NCBI RefSeq assembly: GCF_017875955.1
Contig: NZ_JAGINK010000001.1
Span: 1,712,001-1,776,000 of the forward strand
Length of the DNA stretch: 64,000 bases
Source: Pseudomonas sp. BP8
Lineage (GTDB): Bacteria; Pseudomonadota; Gammaproteobacteria; Pseudomonadales; Pseudomonadaceae
Reading direction: 5' to 3'
The notes under the pieces were generated by a model, which had not been told where the DNA came from, did not search any database, and saw nothing but the letters and a program-made list of their open reading frames with translations. The translations under genes and the position numbers were made by a program. How positions within the stretch are numbered: the stretch's first letter is position 1; the number at the start of each line of letters is the position of its first letter. Shown here piece by piece: positions 31,570 through 43,652 of this stretch.

Positions 31570-34425
31570 TCAGACGTCCTGATAGCTCTCGATCGACGGG
31601 CAGGCGCAGACCAGGTTGCGGTCGCCGAAGACGTTGTCGACCCGGCCGACCGGTGGCCAGTACTTGGCTTCGACCAGGCTCGCCAACGGGTATACCGCCT
31701 GCTCGCGGCTGTAGCCGTGGGTCCACTCGCCGACCAGTTCCGCCGCAGTGTGCGGGGCGTTTTTCAGCGGGTTGTCATCCTTGTCGAGGCTGCCGTTCTC
31801 GACCGCGCGAATCTCTTCACGGATCTTGATCATCGCTTCACAGAAACGGTCCAGTTCTTCCTTGGCCTCACTCTCAGTCGGCTCGATCATCAGCGTGCCG
31901 GCCACCGGGAAGGACATGGTCGGGGCATGGAAACCGAAGTCGATCAGGCGCTTGGCCACGTCGTCGACGCTGATGCCGCTGCTGTCCTTGAGCGGGCGCA
32001 GGTCGAGGATGCACTCGTGTGCCACCAGCCCATTGCCGCCGGTGTACAACACAGGATAGTGCTCTTCCAGGCGCCGGGCGATGTAGTTGGCGTTGAGGAT
32101 GGCCATCTGCGAAGCGCGGGTCAGGCCAGCGCCACCCATCATTCGAATGTACATCCAGGTGATCGGCAGGATGCTGGCGCTGCCGAACGGTGCCGCGCAG
32201 ACAGCACCGCCGGTGTTCTCCAGCGTGGCATGGCCCGGCAGGAATGGCGCCAGGTGCGACTTGACGCCGATCGGGCCGACGCCGGGCCCGCCACCGCCGT
32301 GAGGGATGCAGAAGGTCTTGTGCAGGTTCAGGTGGGAGACGTCGCCGCCGAACTTGCCGGGGGCGCACAGGCCGACCATGGCATTCATGTTGGCGCCGTC
32401 GATGTACACCTGGCCGCCGTTGTCGTGAATGATCGCGCAGATCTCGCCGATCGCTTCCTCGAACACGCCGTGGGTCGACGGGTAGGTGATCATGATTGCC
32501 GCGAGCTGCTCGCGGTGTTCGATGGCCTTGGCGCGCAGGTCGTCGATGTCGACGTTGCCACGGGCGTCGCAGGCAGTGACTACCACGCGCATGCCGGCCA
32601 TGTGTGCGGTGGCCGGGTTGGTGCCGTGCGCCGAGGACGGGATCAGGCAGATATTGCGGTGCGCCTCGCCGCGGCTGCGGTGATAGGCACGGATCGCCAA
32701 CAGGCCGGCGTACTCGCCTTGGGAGCCGGCGTTGGGCTGCAGCGACACGGCGTCATAGCCAGTGGCGGCGCAGAGCATGGCTTCCAGCTCGCGGGTCATC
32801 TGCAGGTAGCCCTGGCTCTGCGCGGCAGGTGCGAAGGGGTGCAAGTTGCCGAATTCGGCCCAGGTGACCGGGATCATTTCGCTGGCAGCGTTGAGCTTCA
32901 TGGTGCAAGAGCCCAGCGGGATCATGCTGCGATCCAGCGCCAGGTCCTTGTCAGCCAGGCGGCGCAGGTAGCGCATCAGTTCGGTTTCGCTGTGGTAGCG
33001 GTTGAACACCGGGTGCTCGAGGATTGCCGACTGGCGCACCAGTGCGGCTGGCAGGCGCGAGGCGCTGGCGGCGGCGAGGGTGGCGAAGTCGGGCAGCGGC
33101 TGGTCGCCGGCAAATACCTGCCAGAGCGCTTCGACATCGGCCTGGCCGCAGGTTTCGTCGAGCGACAGGCCAACGTGGCCGGCGTCGATCTGGCGCAGGT
33201 TGATGCGCTGGGCACTGGCCTTGTCGTGCAGGGCCGCAGTGGCTTCGCCGCTGGCCAGGGTGAGGGTGTCGAAGAAGCCTTCGGTGACCACCTCGGTGCC
33301 CAGCTGGGTGAGGCCGGCGGCGAGGATCGCGGTCAGTGCGTGGGTACGCTCGGCGATGCGCTTGAGGCCTGCCGGGCCATGATAGACGGCGAACATGCTG
33401 GCGATGTTGGCCAGCAGCACCTGCGCGGTGCAGATGTTGCTGGTGGCCTTCTCGCGGCGAATGTGCTGCTCGCGGGTTTGCATGGCCAGGCGCAGGGCAG
33501 TCTTGCCGAAGCGGTCGATCGAGACCCCGACCAGGCGCCCGGGCATGTCGCGCTTGAACGCATCGCGGGTGGCGAAGTAGGCCGCATGCGGGCCACCAAA
33601 GCCCAGCGGCACCCCAAAGCGCTGGGCGCTGCCGATGGCCACGTCGGCCTCGAACTCGCCAGGCGGGGTCAGCAGGGTCAGCGCCAGCAGGTCGGCGGCG
33701 ACCGCGACCAGGGCATTGGCCGCGTGCAGGCGCTCTACCAACTCGCGGTAGTCGAACACGTCGCCGTTACTCGCCGGGTATTGCAGCAGTGCGCCGAAGA
33801 AGGCGCTGACGTCGCTCAGTTCACGCTCATCACCGACCACTACGTCGATGCCCAGCGGTTCGGCACGGGTGCGCAAGACGTCGAGGGTCTGCGGGTGGCA
33901 GTGGACCGAGGCGAAGAAGGCGTGGCTGGTTTTGTTTTTCGACAGGCGTTTGCAGAACGTCATGGCTTCTGCGGCGGCGGTGGCTTCGTCAAGCAGGGAG
34001 GCGTTGGCGATTGGCAGGCCGGTAAGGTCGCTGATCAAGGTCTGGAAGTTCAGCAGCGCTTCCAGGCGACCCTGGGAAATCTCGGGCTGGTACGGGGTAT
34101 AAGCGGTGTACCAGGCGGGGTTTTCCAGCAGGTTGCGCAGAATCGGTGCCGGGGTGTGGGTGTTGTAGTAGCCCTGGCCGATCAGGCTCTTGAACAGCTG
34201 GTTGTTGCCGGCGATGGCCTTCAGGGCGGCAAGGGCATCGGCTTCACTCTGGCCGTCGCTGTTGCCCAGCACGCTGGTGCCCTTGATGCTGTCGGGGATG
34301 ACGGCGGCGCTCATGGCCTCAAGGCTGTCGAAGCCGAGGGTGGCGAGCATGGCCTGCTCGTCAGCGGTGCGCGGGCCGATGTGGCGGGCGATGAATTCGT
34401 TGGCGGTGCCGAGGTTGATAGTCAT
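31570..34425 (-). CDS. gcvP: Glycine dehydrogenase (decarboxylating) GcvP
   Basis: GcvP decarboxylates glycine with PLP and loads the aminomethyl group on GcvH. The 951-residue protein is the fused (not split alpha/beta) form. The PLP lysine is K703 in [20 protein letters not shown]. Other typical parts are [20 protein letters not shown] at the N-terminus, [20 protein letters not shown] and [18 protein letters not shown]. It starts 13 nt after gcvH. Confidence 0.98.
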   Translation of the reverse strand: MTINLGTANEFIARHIGPRTADEQAMLATLGFDSLEAMSAAVIPDSIKGTSVLGNSDGQSEADALAALKAIAGNNQLFKSLIGQGYYNTHTPAPILRNLLENPAWYTAYTPYQPEISQGRLEALLNFQTLISDLTGLPIANASLLDEATAAAEAMTFCKRLSKNKTSHAFFASVHCHPQTLDVLRTRAEPLGIDVVVGDERELSDVSAFFGALLQYPASNGDVFDYRELVERLHAANALVAVAADLLALTLLTPPGEFEADVAIGSAQRFGVPLGFGGPHAAYFATRDAFKRDMPGRLVGVSIDRFGKTALRLAMQTREQHIRREKATSNICTAQVLLANIASMFAVYHGPAGLKRIAERTHALTAILAAGLTQLGTEVVTEGFFDTLTLASGEATAALHDKASAQRINLRQIDAGHVGLSLDETCGQADVEALWQVFAGDQPLPDFATLAAASASRLPAALVRQSAILEHPVFNRYHSETELMRYLRRLADKDLALDRSMIPLGSCTMKLNAASEMIPVTWAEFGNLHPFAPAAQSQGYLQMTRELEAMLCAATGYDAVSLQPNAGSQGEYAGLLAIRAYHRSRGEAHRNICLIPSSAHGTNPATAHMAGMRVVVTACDARGNVDIDDLRAKAIEHREQLAAIMITYPSTHGVFEEAIGEICAIIHDNGGQVYIDGANMNAMVGLCAPGKFGGDVSHLNLHKTFCIPHGGGGPGVGPIGVKSHLAPFLPGHATLENTGGAVCAAPFGSASILPITWMYIRMMGGAGLTRASQMAILNANYIARRLEEHYPVLYTGGNGLVAHECILDLRPLKDSSGISVDDVAKRLIDFGFHAPTMSFPVAGTLMIEPTESEAKEELDRFCEAMIKIREEIRAVENGSLDKDDNPLKNAPHTAAELVGEWTHGYSREQAVYPLASLVEAKYWPPVGRVDNVFGDRNLVCACPSIESYQDV

Positions 34426-34438
34426 GGTCGGTTGCTCC

Positions 34439-34822
34439 TCAGGCGTCGGCGTTGGCTTTGATCAGGCGGTCATAGGCGTCCTGGTCGAGCAGGGCGGCCA
34501 CGGCGTTGGCGTCGGCGGGGACGAAGCGGAAGAACCAGCCTTCGCCCAGCGGGTCTTCATTGACCAGCTCGGGGTTGTCAGCCAGTTGCTCGTTGACTGC
34601 CACCACTTCACCACTCAGAGGCATGTATACGCCGCTGGCAGCTTTGACCGATTCGACGGTGGAAGCTTCGGCAGCTTGCTCGTAGCGCTGCAGCTCCGGC
34701 AGTTGCACGTAGACCACATCACCCAGGGCGTTCTGGGCGAAGGCGGTGATGCCTACGGTGACGCTGCCATCGGCTTCAGTACGCAGCCATTCGTGATCTT
34801 CAGTGAAACGCAACTCGCTCAT
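34439..34822 (-). CDS. gcvH: Glycine cleavage system H protein GcvH
   Basis: GcvH is the lipoyl carrier that shuttles the aminomethyl group among P, T and L proteins. The 127-residue protein has the H pattern [20 protein letters not shown], and the lipoylated lysine is K60 in [18 protein letters not shown]. It is the first gene of the operon. A sigma-54 type promoter sits 65-80 nt upstream of it. Confidence 0.97.
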   Translation of the reverse strand: MSELRFTEDHEWLRTEADGSVTVGITAFAQNALGDVVYVQLPELQRYEQAAEASTVESVKAASGVYMPLSGEVVAVNEQLADNPELVNEDPLGEGWFFRFVPADANAVAALLDQDAYDRLIKANADA

Positions 34823-34886
34823 GGGAATTCCTCAGGGAAGCAGGGCGTGGGCGCGGTGGGCCGCACTCTTGGGTTGGGCTTCTCTA

Positions 34887-34902
34887 AGCAAAAATGCGGC
34901 CA
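34887..34902 (-). promoter_or_regulatory. Sigma-54 (RpoN) promoter of the gcv operon
   Basis: The minus strand reads TGGCCGCATTTTTGCT. It has GG at -24 and GC at -12 with exact spacing and the full TTGCT of the consensus TGGCAC-N5-TTGCW; the deviation is CG for AC after TGGC. Transcription should start about 50 nt before the gcvH ATG. The sigma-54 activator gene gcsR lies 1.7 kb away. Confidence 0.82.
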
Positions 34903-34996
34903 TTGATTAAAAGCTGTTATAAATCAATGGCTTAAATATTTTAATATGAGCTTTGCTCAGGCCTGTGGAATGAAACCGATACAGTAGCGAGCGTGG

Positions 34997-35023
34997 GCAA
35001 AAGGGTTTGAGGATCAAACCCTT
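34997..35023 (-). terminator. Intrinsic terminator of gltS
   Basis: AAGGGTTTGA (35001-35010) and TCAAACCCTT (35014-35023) form a perfect 10-bp stem with a 3-nt loop; on the minus strand it ends in CCCTTTT. It lies about 100 nt after the gltS stop. Confidence 0.85.
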
Positions 35024-35123
35024 GGTATTGCTTACCGATGGGGATATGTATCGAATTCAGTACAGCGTATTGATTTAAATACACTCTGGCGAGCGCAGCG
35101 TGCTACGTGATCGTTGTCAGCTG

Positions 35124-36329
35124 TCAAAGGGCGACAAAGAATGGCAGCGCCAAGTACAACTTGATCACAATCACGTTAATGATGTCGATAAAGAACGCGC
35201 CCACCATCGGCACCACCAGGAACGCAATCTGCGAGGGCCCAAAGCGTTGGGTGACGGCTTGCATATTGGCAATCGCAGTGGGCGTTGCACCCAGTCCAAA
35301 ACCGCAGTGGCCTGCTGCCAAGACTGCTGCGTCGTAATTGGAACCCATGATTCGGAATGTCACGAAAATCGCAAACAGGGCCATGACCAATGTTTGCGCG
35401 GCCAGCAAGATAAAGAAGGGCAGGGCCAGTGCTGCCAGATCCCACAATTTGAGCGACATCAATGCGATCGCCAAAAACAGCGACAGGCTGACATTGCCCA
35501 ATACCGAAACTTCCCGTTCAAAGACTTGATACAGGCCTAACGCAGACAGCCCGTTGCGTAATAGCACACCGACAAACAACACACAGACGAATGTCGGCAA
35601 GGCCAACGCAGTGCCTTGCAACACACCACTCAAGAGCGTACCGGCCATCAAACTGGTCGAGATCAAGGCGAAGGTCTCGATCATTGAAAATGGGGTGATC
35701 AAACGCTCTTCGTTCGGCTGTTCAAAGCCCTTGGGCAAACGTGATGTTTCCTGCTTGAGGCCAGGTGTTTGCACCCGATTGATCAACAGGCGAGCGACCG
35801 GGCCGCCGATCAGGCCGCCCAGCACCAGACCAAAGGTTGCCGCAGCCAGTGCCAGTTCAGTGGCCGACGCTACGCCATACTGTTCGCTGAAGGTCGCGCC
35901 CCAGGCGGCGCCCGTACCGTGGCCGCCCGACAAGGAGATCGAACCGGACAGCAGTCCCAGCAACGGGTCGAGTCCCAACGCTTTCGCCAGGCCGATGCCC
36001 ATGGCGTTTTGCACCACCAGAAGCCCAGTCACCGCCAATAAAAAGACCCCAACAACGCGTCCGCCTTTTTTCAAACTACTGATATCGGCACTCAAGCCGA
36101 TGGTGGCAAAGAACGCCAGCATTAATGGCGTTTGCAGGGAAGTATCAAATTTGACCTGAATCTCCAGCGCGCGCAACGCCAGCAGGAGTAGCGCCACGAG
36201 CAGGCCGCCTGCGACCGGTTCCGGGATATTGTAAGTTCGCAGAAAACTGATGCGCATAACAAGACCACGGCCCAACAGTAATACCAGGGATGCGGCGACA
36301 AGTGTCCCGTAAAAATCAAGTTCAAGCAT
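35124..36329 (-). CDS. gltS: Sodium/glutamate symporter GltS
   Basis: GltS imports glutamate with sodium across the inner membrane. The 401 residues are almost entirely hydrophobic helices, with the two family repeats ending in SGSISLSGGHGTGAAWG and VLAAGHCGFGLGATPTAIAN, which form re-entrant loops carrying the GGHGT-like substrate signatures. It lies between gcv and gcsR, and its terminator separates it from the gcv promoter. Its base composition is a little lower in GC than its neighbours. Confidence 0.93.
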   Translation of the reverse strand: MLELDFYGTLVAASLVLLLGRGLVMRISFLRTYNIPEPVAGGLLVALLLLALRALEIQVKFDTSLQTPLMLAFFATIGLSADISSLKKGGRVVGVFLLAVTGLLVVQNAMGIGLAKALGLDPLLGLLSGSISLSGGHGTGAAWGATFSEQYGVASATELALAAATFGLVLGGLIGGPVARLLINRVQTPGLKQETSRLPKGFEQPNEERLITPFSMIETFALISTSLMAGTLLSGVLQGTALALPTFVCVLFVGVLLRNGLSALGLYQVFEREVSVLGNVSLSLFLAIALMSLKLWDLAALALPFFILLAAQTLVMALFAIFVTFRIMGSNYDAAVLAAGHCGFGLGATPTAIANMQAVTQRFGPSQIAFLVVPMVGAFFIDIINVIVIKLYLALPFFVAL

Positions 36330-36529
36330 TAAGGCTACTCTTCATTTTCTAGAAGGCGGACGGGGCCCTGTTCAGGGGCCGAGTGCAAGTGCCCGGCTCG
36401 CCATTCTACGCGGCAGTACTTGAATGCGTCCGGGGGTAGCCCCCAAGAAAAATCTGATAACTACACGGGATTTTCCTGAGCATGAAGGCCCAGTGCCCAA
36501 GAGTGCTGAGAAAATTCGCAGTAACCCTG
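36330..36529. other. Region between gcsR 3' end and gltS start
   Basis: This 200-nt space holds the upstream region of gltS and the 3' end of gcsR. GGGGG-TA-CCCCC-type sequence near 36433-36445 (GGGGGTAGCCCCC) forms a short hairpin, but it is not followed by T residues on the minus strand. No other feature is recognised. Confidence 0.4.
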
Positions 36530-38038
<1,509 letters not shown>

Positions 38039-38353
38039 GAGGGGCTGTAGGGCAGTGACCGGGGAGGGCGTCAGTATGCCTTGAGAATTCGGGCATGCCC
38101 AATAGCGCGGGGACCGCTACGCGATCCTTTCCGACCGGTCCGGCTCCCCGGCAAGGCCGCTTCTACAGACACAGCACCAGTCTTGGGGCATGCGCGGACT
38201 CTGCGGGGGGATTCTGTTTGGCACACAACCTTAAAGTTAGCGCGATCACTGTGGGAGCGGCCTTGTGTCGCGAAATGAGGGCGCAGCCCTCACCGGTATC
38301 ACATCCAGCTACGATCCGTTCGCCCACTGCGATCCTGTAGGAGCAAGACTGCT
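38039..38353. repeat. Intergenic region with degenerate REP pair between gcsR and the DUF5064-like gene
   Basis: In 315 nt without a gene there is a well-kept minus REP at 38249-38283 (TGTGGGAGCGGCCTTGTGTC) and a degenerate plus partner at about 38148-38170 (CCGGCAAGGCCGCTTCTACA). The first 60 nt upstream of gcsR should hold its promoter, which I cannot assign. Confidence 0.65.
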
Positions 38354-38722
38354 TCAGCCGAGATGCTCGGGCTTGATCGGGTCGCCGGATTTCACGTCCA
38401 GCTGCTGGCGTATGTCCTCGAACATCAGGTCGTAGATCTTGTGCGAAGAGCCCAGGCTCTCGAATTTCTTGCCAGCGGGCATGTAGCTCTGGGCTTTGCG
38501 CGTGGCCAGGCTGAGAAAACTTGGCAGCACCTGGTCCTTGGGCAAAAAGAACTTCTCGTCGACTGTCTTGCCCTCGATGCTGCCATGCAAATGGAACTGG
38601 ATACCCCGGCCTTCCTGGGGGTCCTGCGCGGCTTCGTACTGAATATTCAGATCGTAGCTGTGGTCGTTGTTGTTCAGCGCAGTGCGCTCGATATGGACAT
38701 GCCCCGGTTCGAATTTGGCCAT
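38354..38722 (-). CDS. Small conserved protein, DUF5064-like
   Basis: From the ATG at 38720-38722 (MAKFEPGHVHIERTALNNND) this is 122 residues, soluble and without a signal peptide. It resembles the Pseudomonas DUF5064 proteins, which I recall as having the same FEPGH-HIER start; the function is unknown. It lies downstream of arcC in the same direction, but a strong terminator stands between them, so it is probably expressed separately or by readthrough. Confidence 0.72.
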   Translation of the reverse strand: MAKFEPGHVHIERTALNNNDHSYDLNIQYEAAQDPQEGRGIQFHLHGSIEGKTVDEKFFLPKDQVLPSFLSLATRKAQSYMPAGKKFESLGSSHKIYDLMFEDIRQQLDVKSGDPIKPEHLG

Positions 38723-38744
38723 GGTGCAATCCTCCGCAAGGTTG

Positions 38745-38768
38745 AAAAAGGCGGGCCACAGGCCCGCC
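38745..38768 (-). terminator. Intrinsic terminator of the arcDABC operon
   Basis: GGCGGGCC (38750-38757) and GGCCCGCC (38761-38768) form an 8-bp GC stem with a 3-nt loop, followed on the minus strand by five T residues. It lies 9 nt after the arcC stop. Confidence 0.92.
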
Positions 38769-38776
38769 AACTGCAT

Positions 38777-39706
38777 TCAACGGTAGCTGATACCGGGCTT
38801 GGCGGTTGAAACCCGCGTCCCGGCCGTGCCTTTGACGATCTCTTCGATGTCTGCCAGCGAGCCGATCACGGCGACCTTGCCGGTGTTGCGGGCAAAGTCG
38901 CAGGCTGCCTGGACCTTCGGCCCCATCGAGCCTGCGGCAAAGCCAAGCCGCTCCAGTTCGTCGGGGTGGGCCTGGGCGATGGCCTTCTGGCTGGGCTTGT
39001 TGAAGTCGATGTACGCCGCGTCGACGTCGGTGGCGATCACCAGCAGATCGGCCTCAAGCTGCTCGGCGAGCAACGCCGAACAGAGGTCCTTGTCGATCAC
39101 CGCTTCAATGCCCTTGAGCTTGCGCTGCTCGTCATACATGGTCGGGATACCGCCACCGCCGGCGCAGATGACAATGCTGCTTTTTTCCAGCAGCCACTTG
39201 ATCGGGCGGATCTCGAAGATGCGCTTGGGTTTCGGGCTGGCCACCACGCGGCGGTATTTGTCGCCATCGGCCTTGACCACCCAGCCCTTTTCCTTGGCCA
39301 GGCGCTCGGCTTCGTCCTTGGCGTAAACCGGGCCAATGAACTTGGTCGGATCCTTGAACGCAGGGTCGTTGGGGTCGACTTCAACCTGGGTGAGGAGGGT
39401 GGCGAACGGCACTTCGAAGGCGAGCAGGTTGCCCAGTTCCTGTTCGATGATGTAGCCGATCATGCCTTCGGTTTCGGCACCGAGCACATCCAGCGGATAC
39501 GCTTCGTCTGGCTTGTAGGACTGGCCCTGAAGGGACAGCAGGCCGACCTGAGGGCCATTGCCGTGGGCGATGACCAATTGATTGCCGGGGTGGATCTTGG
39601 CGATCTGTTCGGTGGCGATGCGGATGTTGGCCCGCTGGTTGTCAGCGGTCAACGGTTCGCCGCGGCGCAACAGGGCGTTGCCGCCCAATGCAACAACGAT
39701 ACGCAT
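38777..39706 (-). CDS. arcC: Carbamate kinase ArcC
   Basis: ArcC makes ATP from carbamoyl phosphate and ADP, the energy-yielding step of the arginine deiminase pathway. The 309-residue protein has [36 protein letters not shown], the [17 protein letters not shown] subdomain, [15 protein letters not shown] and [18 protein letters not shown]. It is the last gene of arcDABC. A hairpin (39742-39749 with 39763-39770) in the arcB-arcC gap may stabilise processed mRNA. Confidence 0.97.
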   Translation of the reverse strand: MRIVVALGGNALLRRGEPLTADNQRANIRIATEQIAKIHPGNQLVIAHGNGPQVGLLSLQGQSYKPDEAYPLDVLGAETEGMIGYIIEQELGNLLAFEVPFATLLTQVEVDPNDPAFKDPTKFIGPVYAKDEAERLAKEKGWVVKADGDKYRRVVASPKPKRIFEIRPIKWLLEKSSIVICAGGGGIPTMYDEQRKLKGIEAVIDKDLCSALLAEQLEADLLVIATDVDAAYIDFNKPSQKAIAQAHPDELERLGFAAGSMGPKVQAACDFARNTGKVAVIGSLADIEEIVKGTAGTRVSTAKPGISYR

Positions 39707-39782
39707 GGTGAAGTGTCCTTTGGCAAAACGAAGGAGAGCACGCCTCCAGGGGCCGAGGGCTGCTGGAGGCGGCGTCGGGCTG

Positions 39783-40793
39783 TTACAGGTCAGCCAGAGT
39801 CGAGACCAGAATCGCCTTGATCGTGTGCATGCGGTTTTCCGCCTGCTCGAAGGCGATGCAGGCCGGCGACTCGAACACGTCGTCAGTCACTTCAATGCCG
39901 TTTTTCAGGTGCGGATACTGTTCGGCGATCTGTTTGCCAACCTTGGTATCGGAGTTGTGGAAGGCCGGCAGGCAGTGCATGAACTTGGCCCGTGGGTTGC
40001 CGGTGGCTTTCATCAGCTCGGCGTTGACCTGATAGGGCAGCAGTTGCTGGATACGCTCGCCCCAGGCCTCGACCGGCTCGCCCATCGATACCCAGACGTC
40101 GGTATGCACGAAGTCGACGCCCTTGACCGCTGCTTTCGGATCTTCAGTGAGGGTGATCCGTGCGCCGCTTTCTTCGGCGTACTTGTGGCACCGCGCAACC
40201 AGGTCGTCGAGTGGCCACAGCGCCTTTGGCGCGGCGATGCGCACGTCCATGCCGAGCTTGGCGCCGATCAGCAGCAGCGAGTTGCCCATGTTGTTGCGGG
40301 CATCACCCAGGTAGGCGTAGCTGATGTCGTGGATCGGCTTGTCGCTGTTCTCACGCATGGTCAGCACGTCGGCGATCATCTGGGTCGGGTGATACTCATC
40401 GGTGAGGCCGTTGAACACCGGCACCCCGGCGAACTTGGCCAGCTCTTCGACGATCTCCTGCTTGAAACCGCGGTATTCGATGGCGTCGTACATCCGGCCG
40501 AGGACACGCGCGGTGTCCTTCATGCTCTCCTTGTGGCCGATCTGCGACGAGTTGGGGTCGATGTAGGTGACGTTGGCGCCTTGGTCGTAGGCGGCCACTT
40601 CGAACGCGCAGCGGGTGCGAGTCGAGGTCTTTTCGAAGATCAGGGCGATGTTGTTGCCCTTCAGGTGTTGCTGCTCGGTGCCGGTGTACTTGGCGCGCTT
40701 GAGGTCGCGCGACAGGTCGAGGAGGTAGCGCAACTCACGCGTGGTGTGGTGTTCCAGGCTGAGCAGGTTGCGGTTATGGATGTTGAACGCCAT
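39783..40793 (-). CDS. arcB: Catabolic ornithine carbamoyltransferase ArcB
   Basis: ArcB phosphorolyses citrulline to ornithine and carbamoyl phosphate. The 336-residue protein has the carbamoyl phosphate motif STRTR at 57-61, the ornithine loop region [16 protein letters not shown] and [12 protein letters not shown]. Position between arcA and arcC marks it as the catabolic enzyme, not anabolic ArgF. Confidence 0.97.
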   Translation of the reverse strand: MAFNIHNRNLLSLEHHTTRELRYLLDLSRDLKRAKYTGTEQQHLKGNNIALIFEKTSTRTRCAFEVAAYDQGANVTYIDPNSSQIGHKESMKDTARVLGRMYDAIEYRGFKQEIVEELAKFAGVPVFNGLTDEYHPTQMIADVLTMRENSDKPIHDISYAYLGDARNNMGNSLLLIGAKLGMDVRIAAPKALWPLDDLVARCHKYAEESGARITLTEDPKAAVKGVDFVHTDVWVSMGEPVEAWGERIQQLLPYQVNAELMKATGNPRAKFMHCLPAFHNSDTKVGKQIAEQYPHLKNGIEVTDDVFESPACIAFEQAENRMHTIKAILVSTLADL

Positions 40794-40862
40794 GACAGTT
40801 CTCCTTGGATTCGGTGAGGTACCCGGCCAGCGCCGTGTGGGCGTGACCGGGGTGCAGGTCGT

Positions 40863-42119
40863 CTAGTAATCGATAGGGTCGCGTACGATCGGGCAGGTCA
40901 TGCAGTGGCCGCCGCCACGGCCGCGGCCGAGCTCGCCGGCACTGATGGTGATGACCTCGACGCCGGCCTTGCGCAGCAAGGTGTTGGTATAGGTGTTGCG
41001 GTCGTAGCCGATGACCACGCCGGGCTCCACGGCGACCACGTTGTTGCCGTCGTCCCACTGCTCGCGTTCGGCGGCGAAGCTGTTGCCACCGGTTTCAACC
41101 ACACGCAGTTGCTTGAGGTTGAGCGACTCGGCAACCACGTCCAGGAACGACTTGTTCTCGCGGCGCACGTCGAGCCCATAGGGTTTGCTGCTGTCCTGGC
41201 GGATGACGAACGGCACGATCTCCTTGACCACTTCCGGGAAGATCGTCACCAGGTCGCGGTCGCAGAAGCTGAACACGGTGTCCAGGTGCATTGCCGCGCG
41301 CGACTTGGGCAGGCCGGCAACCACGACTTTCTCCACCGCGCCCTTGGCGAACAACGACTGCGCCAGCTGGCCGATGGCCTGGCGCGAGGTGCGCTCGCCC
41401 ATGCCGATCAACACCACGCCATTGCCGATCGGCATGACGTCGCCGCCTTCCAGGGTGGCCTTGCCGTGGTCCTTGTCCGGGTCGCCGTACCAGATTTCAA
41501 ACTCGGCGTTGGTGAACTCGGGGTGGAACTTGTAGATCGCGCTGGTCAACAGGGTTTCCTGGCGGCGCGCTGGCCAGTACATCGGGTTGAGGGTGACCCC
41601 GCCATAGATCCAGCAGGTGGTGTCACGGGTGAACTGGGTGTTGGGCAGTGGGTCGAGGAGGAAGCTCGAGTGGCCGAGGTAATCGCGGTACATCTTGATC
41701 ACGCTGGCGCCTTCGCTGTCGGGCAGGTCTTCACCGGCCACGCCGCCGATGAGGAACTCGGCCAGCTTGCGCGGTTCGAGGCCTTCGAGCCAGCTGCGCA
41801 CTTCGTTGGTCAGGCCCAGGCCGACGGTGTCTGGGGTGATCTTGCGGTCGAGAATCCACTTCAGGGCTTCAGGATTCTGGATGGTTTCGGTGAGCAGGTT
41901 GTGCATCTCCAGCACTTCAATGCCGCGCTCGCGCATCTTGGTGACGAAATCGAAATGGTCACGCTTGGCCTGGTTGACCCAGATCACGTCATCGAACAGC
42001 AGCTCGTCGCAGTTGCTCGGCGTCAGGCGCTGGTGCGCCAGACCTGGAGAACACACCATCACTTTGCGCAGTTTGCCGGCTTCGGAATGGACGCCGTACT
42101 TAACTTTATCGGTGGACAT
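40863..42119 (-). CDS. arcA: Arginine deiminase ArcA
   Basis: ArcA hydrolyses arginine to citrulline and ammonia. Starting at 42117-42119 ([20 protein letters not shown]) it has 418 residues, the same length as the P. aeruginosa enzyme. Catalytic Cys406 lies in [17 protein letters not shown] at the C-terminus, and the other guanidino-group region [20 protein letters not shown] is present. The ATG at 42132-42134 (five residues earlier) is a less likely start. Confidence 0.97.
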   Translation of the reverse strand: MSTDKVKYGVHSEAGKLRKVMVCSPGLAHQRLTPSNCDELLFDDVIWVNQAKRDHFDFVTKMRERGIEVLEMHNLLTETIQNPEALKWILDRKITPDTVGLGLTNEVRSWLEGLEPRKLAEFLIGGVAGEDLPDSEGASVIKMYRDYLGHSSFLLDPLPNTQFTRDTTCWIYGGVTLNPMYWPARRQETLLTSAIYKFHPEFTNAEFEIWYGDPDKDHGKATLEGGDVMPIGNGVVLIGMGERTSRQAIGQLAQSLFAKGAVEKVVVAGLPKSRAAMHLDTVFSFCDRDLVTIFPEVVKEIVPFVIRQDSSKPYGLDVRRENKSFLDVVAESLNLKQLRVVETGGNSFAAEREQWDDGNNVVAVEPGVVIGYDRNTYTNTLLRKAGVEVITISAGELGRGRGGGHCMTCPIVRDPIDY

Positions 42120-42149
42120 GGTTGAAACCTCCATGGTGCAAATCAGTGG

Positions 42150-43577
42150 TCAGAGAGTCAGGAAACCGTCGTACAGGCCGTAGGCGGCAAACAGCGCGCC
42201 TGCAACCACGGCGGCGAAGATCAGCTTCTCCACATTGGTAAAGATCGGTTGGCCCAATTCACGCTTGGCTTTGGCGAACAGGATCGCGCCAGGGGCGTAT
42301 AGCAGGGCCGAGAGCAACAGGTACTTCATGCCGCCGGCGTACAGCAGCCAGATCGCGTAGAGCAGGGCAATAGCGCCGATGATCAGGTCTTTGCTGCGTT
42401 CACCCGGGGCTTGCTCGTAGGTTTCGCCACGCAGTGCCATGAGGAAGCCGTAGGCCGCAGACCACAGGTAGGGCACCAGGATCATCGAGGTGGCGAGGTA
42501 GATCAGCGACAGGTAGGTACTGGCCGAGAACAGCGTGATGACCAGGAAGATCTGCACCATGGCGTTGGTCAGCCAGAGCGCGTTGGCCGGTACTTGGTTG
42601 GCGTTCTCCTTGCGCAGGAACTCCGGCATGGTGTGGTCCTTGGCGGCGGCAAACATGATCTCCGCGCAGAGCAGCACCCACGACAGCAGGGCACCGAGCA
42701 GCGAGATGATCAAGCCGATGCTGATCAGCACGGCACCCCAGTCGCCGACCACATATTTGAGCACCGCGGCCATCGACGGATTCTGCAGCTTGGCCAGTTC
42801 CGGTTGAGTCATGACCCCCATCGACAGCACGTTGACCAGGACCAGGAACAGCAGCACGGTGATGAAACCGATGACCGTCGCCTTGCCGACGTCGGAGCGT
42901 TTTTCTGCTCTTGAGGAGAAGATGCTCGCGCCCTCGATGCCGATGAATACCCAGACGGTGACCAGCATCATGTTGCGCACCTGGTTCATCACACTGCCCA
43001 GATCGGGCGAGCCCAGGCCCCAGATGTCGGCGGTGAACACATCGAGCTTGAAGGCGAACAGGCAGACCAGCGCGAACAGCACCAGCGGCACGACCTTGGC
43101 CACGGTGGTGACCAGGTTGATGAACGCCGCTTCCTTGATCCCGCGCAGCACCAGAAAGTGCACGGCCCAGAGCAGGATCGACGCGCCTATCACGGCCGCC
43201 GGGGTGTTGCCCTCGCCAAAGATCGGGAAGAAGTAGCCCAAGGTGCTGAACAGCAGGACGAAGTAACCGACGTTGCCCAGCCAGGCGCTGATCCAGTAAC
43301 CCCAGGCCGAGGAAAAGCCCATGTAGTCGCCGAAACCGGCCTTGGCGTAGGCATACACCCCGCCATCGAGGTTTGGTTTGCGGTTGGCCAGGGTCTGGAA
43401 CACGAAGGCCAGGGTCAGCATGCCCACTGCGGTGATCGCCCAGCCGATCAATACGGCTCCGACCCCCGCGCTGGCGGCCATGTTTTGCGGCAAGGAAAAT
43501 ATCCCGCCACCGATCATCGAGCCGACGACAAGTGCAACCAGTGCACCCAGTTTTAGTTTCTCGGGAGAATCAGACAT
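42150..43577 (-). CDS. arcD: Arginine/ornithine antiporter ArcD (first copy)
   Basis: ArcD exchanges external arginine for internal ornithine, so the pathway needs no energy for uptake. The 475-residue APA-family membrane protein starts MSDSPEKLKLGALVALVVGS, has the first-helix signature GSMIGGGIFSLPQNMA and multiple hydrophobic helices. It is the first gene of arcDABC, 30 nt before arcA. An Anr-like box and matching -10 element are upstream. It has a divergent paralogue of identical length at 44010. Confidence 0.96.
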   Translation of the reverse strand: MSDSPEKLKLGALVALVVGSMIGGGIFSLPQNMAASAGVGAVLIGWAITAVGMLTLAFVFQTLANRKPNLDGGVYAYAKAGFGDYMGFSSAWGYWISAWLGNVGYFVLLFSTLGYFFPIFGEGNTPAAVIGASILLWAVHFLVLRGIKEAAFINLVTTVAKVVPLVLFALVCLFAFKLDVFTADIWGLGSPDLGSVMNQVRNMMLVTVWVFIGIEGASIFSSRAEKRSDVGKATVIGFITVLLFLVLVNVLSMGVMTQPELAKLQNPSMAAVLKYVVGDWGAVLISIGLIISLLGALLSWVLLCAEIMFAAAKDHTMPEFLRKENANQVPANALWLTNAMVQIFLVITLFSASTYLSLIYLATSMILVPYLWSAAYGFLMALRGETYEQAPGERSKDLIIGAIALLYAIWLLYAGGMKYLLLSALLYAPGAILFAKAKRELGQPIFTNVEKLIFAAVVAGALFAAYGLYDGFLTL

Positions 43578-43610
43578 TTAACAACTCCGAGCCAGGAGAA
43601 AGTTGACATC

Positions 43611-43616
43611 AGGTTA
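43611..43616 (-). promoter_or_regulatory. Candidate -10 element of the arcDABC promoter
   Basis: TAACCT on the minus strand lies 32 nt (centre to centre) from the Anr-like box, as expected for an activator at about -42. It would place the transcript start near 43604, giving a 27-nt leader before arcD. Confidence 0.5.
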
Positions 43617-43638
43617 AAACTGACGCCGGTGTCATGCC

Positions 43639-43652
43639 CTGACCTAGATCAG
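43639..43652. promoter_or_regulatory. Candidate Anr (FNR-type) box upstream of arcD
   Basis: The palindrome CTGACCTAGATCAG resembles the Anr/FNR consensus TTGAT-N4-ATCAA, with the outer bases changed to C and G and a C for the last T of the first half. It lies 62-75 nt upstream of the arcD ATG, at a class-II position relative to the -10 candidate. Anaerobic control of arcDABC by Anr is established in P. aeruginosa. Confidence 0.72.

Larger units (their letters stand above)
34823..35123. other. gcvH upstream regulatory region and gltS 3' end
   Basis: This 301-nt space holds the sigma-54 promoter (34887-34902), an A/T-rich stretch just upstream of it (34903-34950, suited to DNA bending by IHF or HU) and the gltS terminator (35001-35023). 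Enhancer sites for GcsR would be expected between 34950 and 35100, but I could not assign repeats with confidence. I saw no glycine riboswitch fold. Confidence 0.6.

Noticed and set aside
31432..34461. A 1009-codon open frame opposite gcvP
   Set aside because: Antisense shadow of gcvP; composition is low-complexity Ala/Gly/Asp/Val with no homology.
34823..35123. Glycine riboswitch upstream of gcvH
   Set aside because: No tandem aptamer-like helices with the conserved purine-rich cores were found, and the leader predicted from the sigma-54 start is only about 50 nt.
36433..36445. GGGGGTAGCCCCC hairpin as terminator of gcsR
   Set aside because: There is no T-run after the stem in the direction of gcsR transcription, so it was not called.
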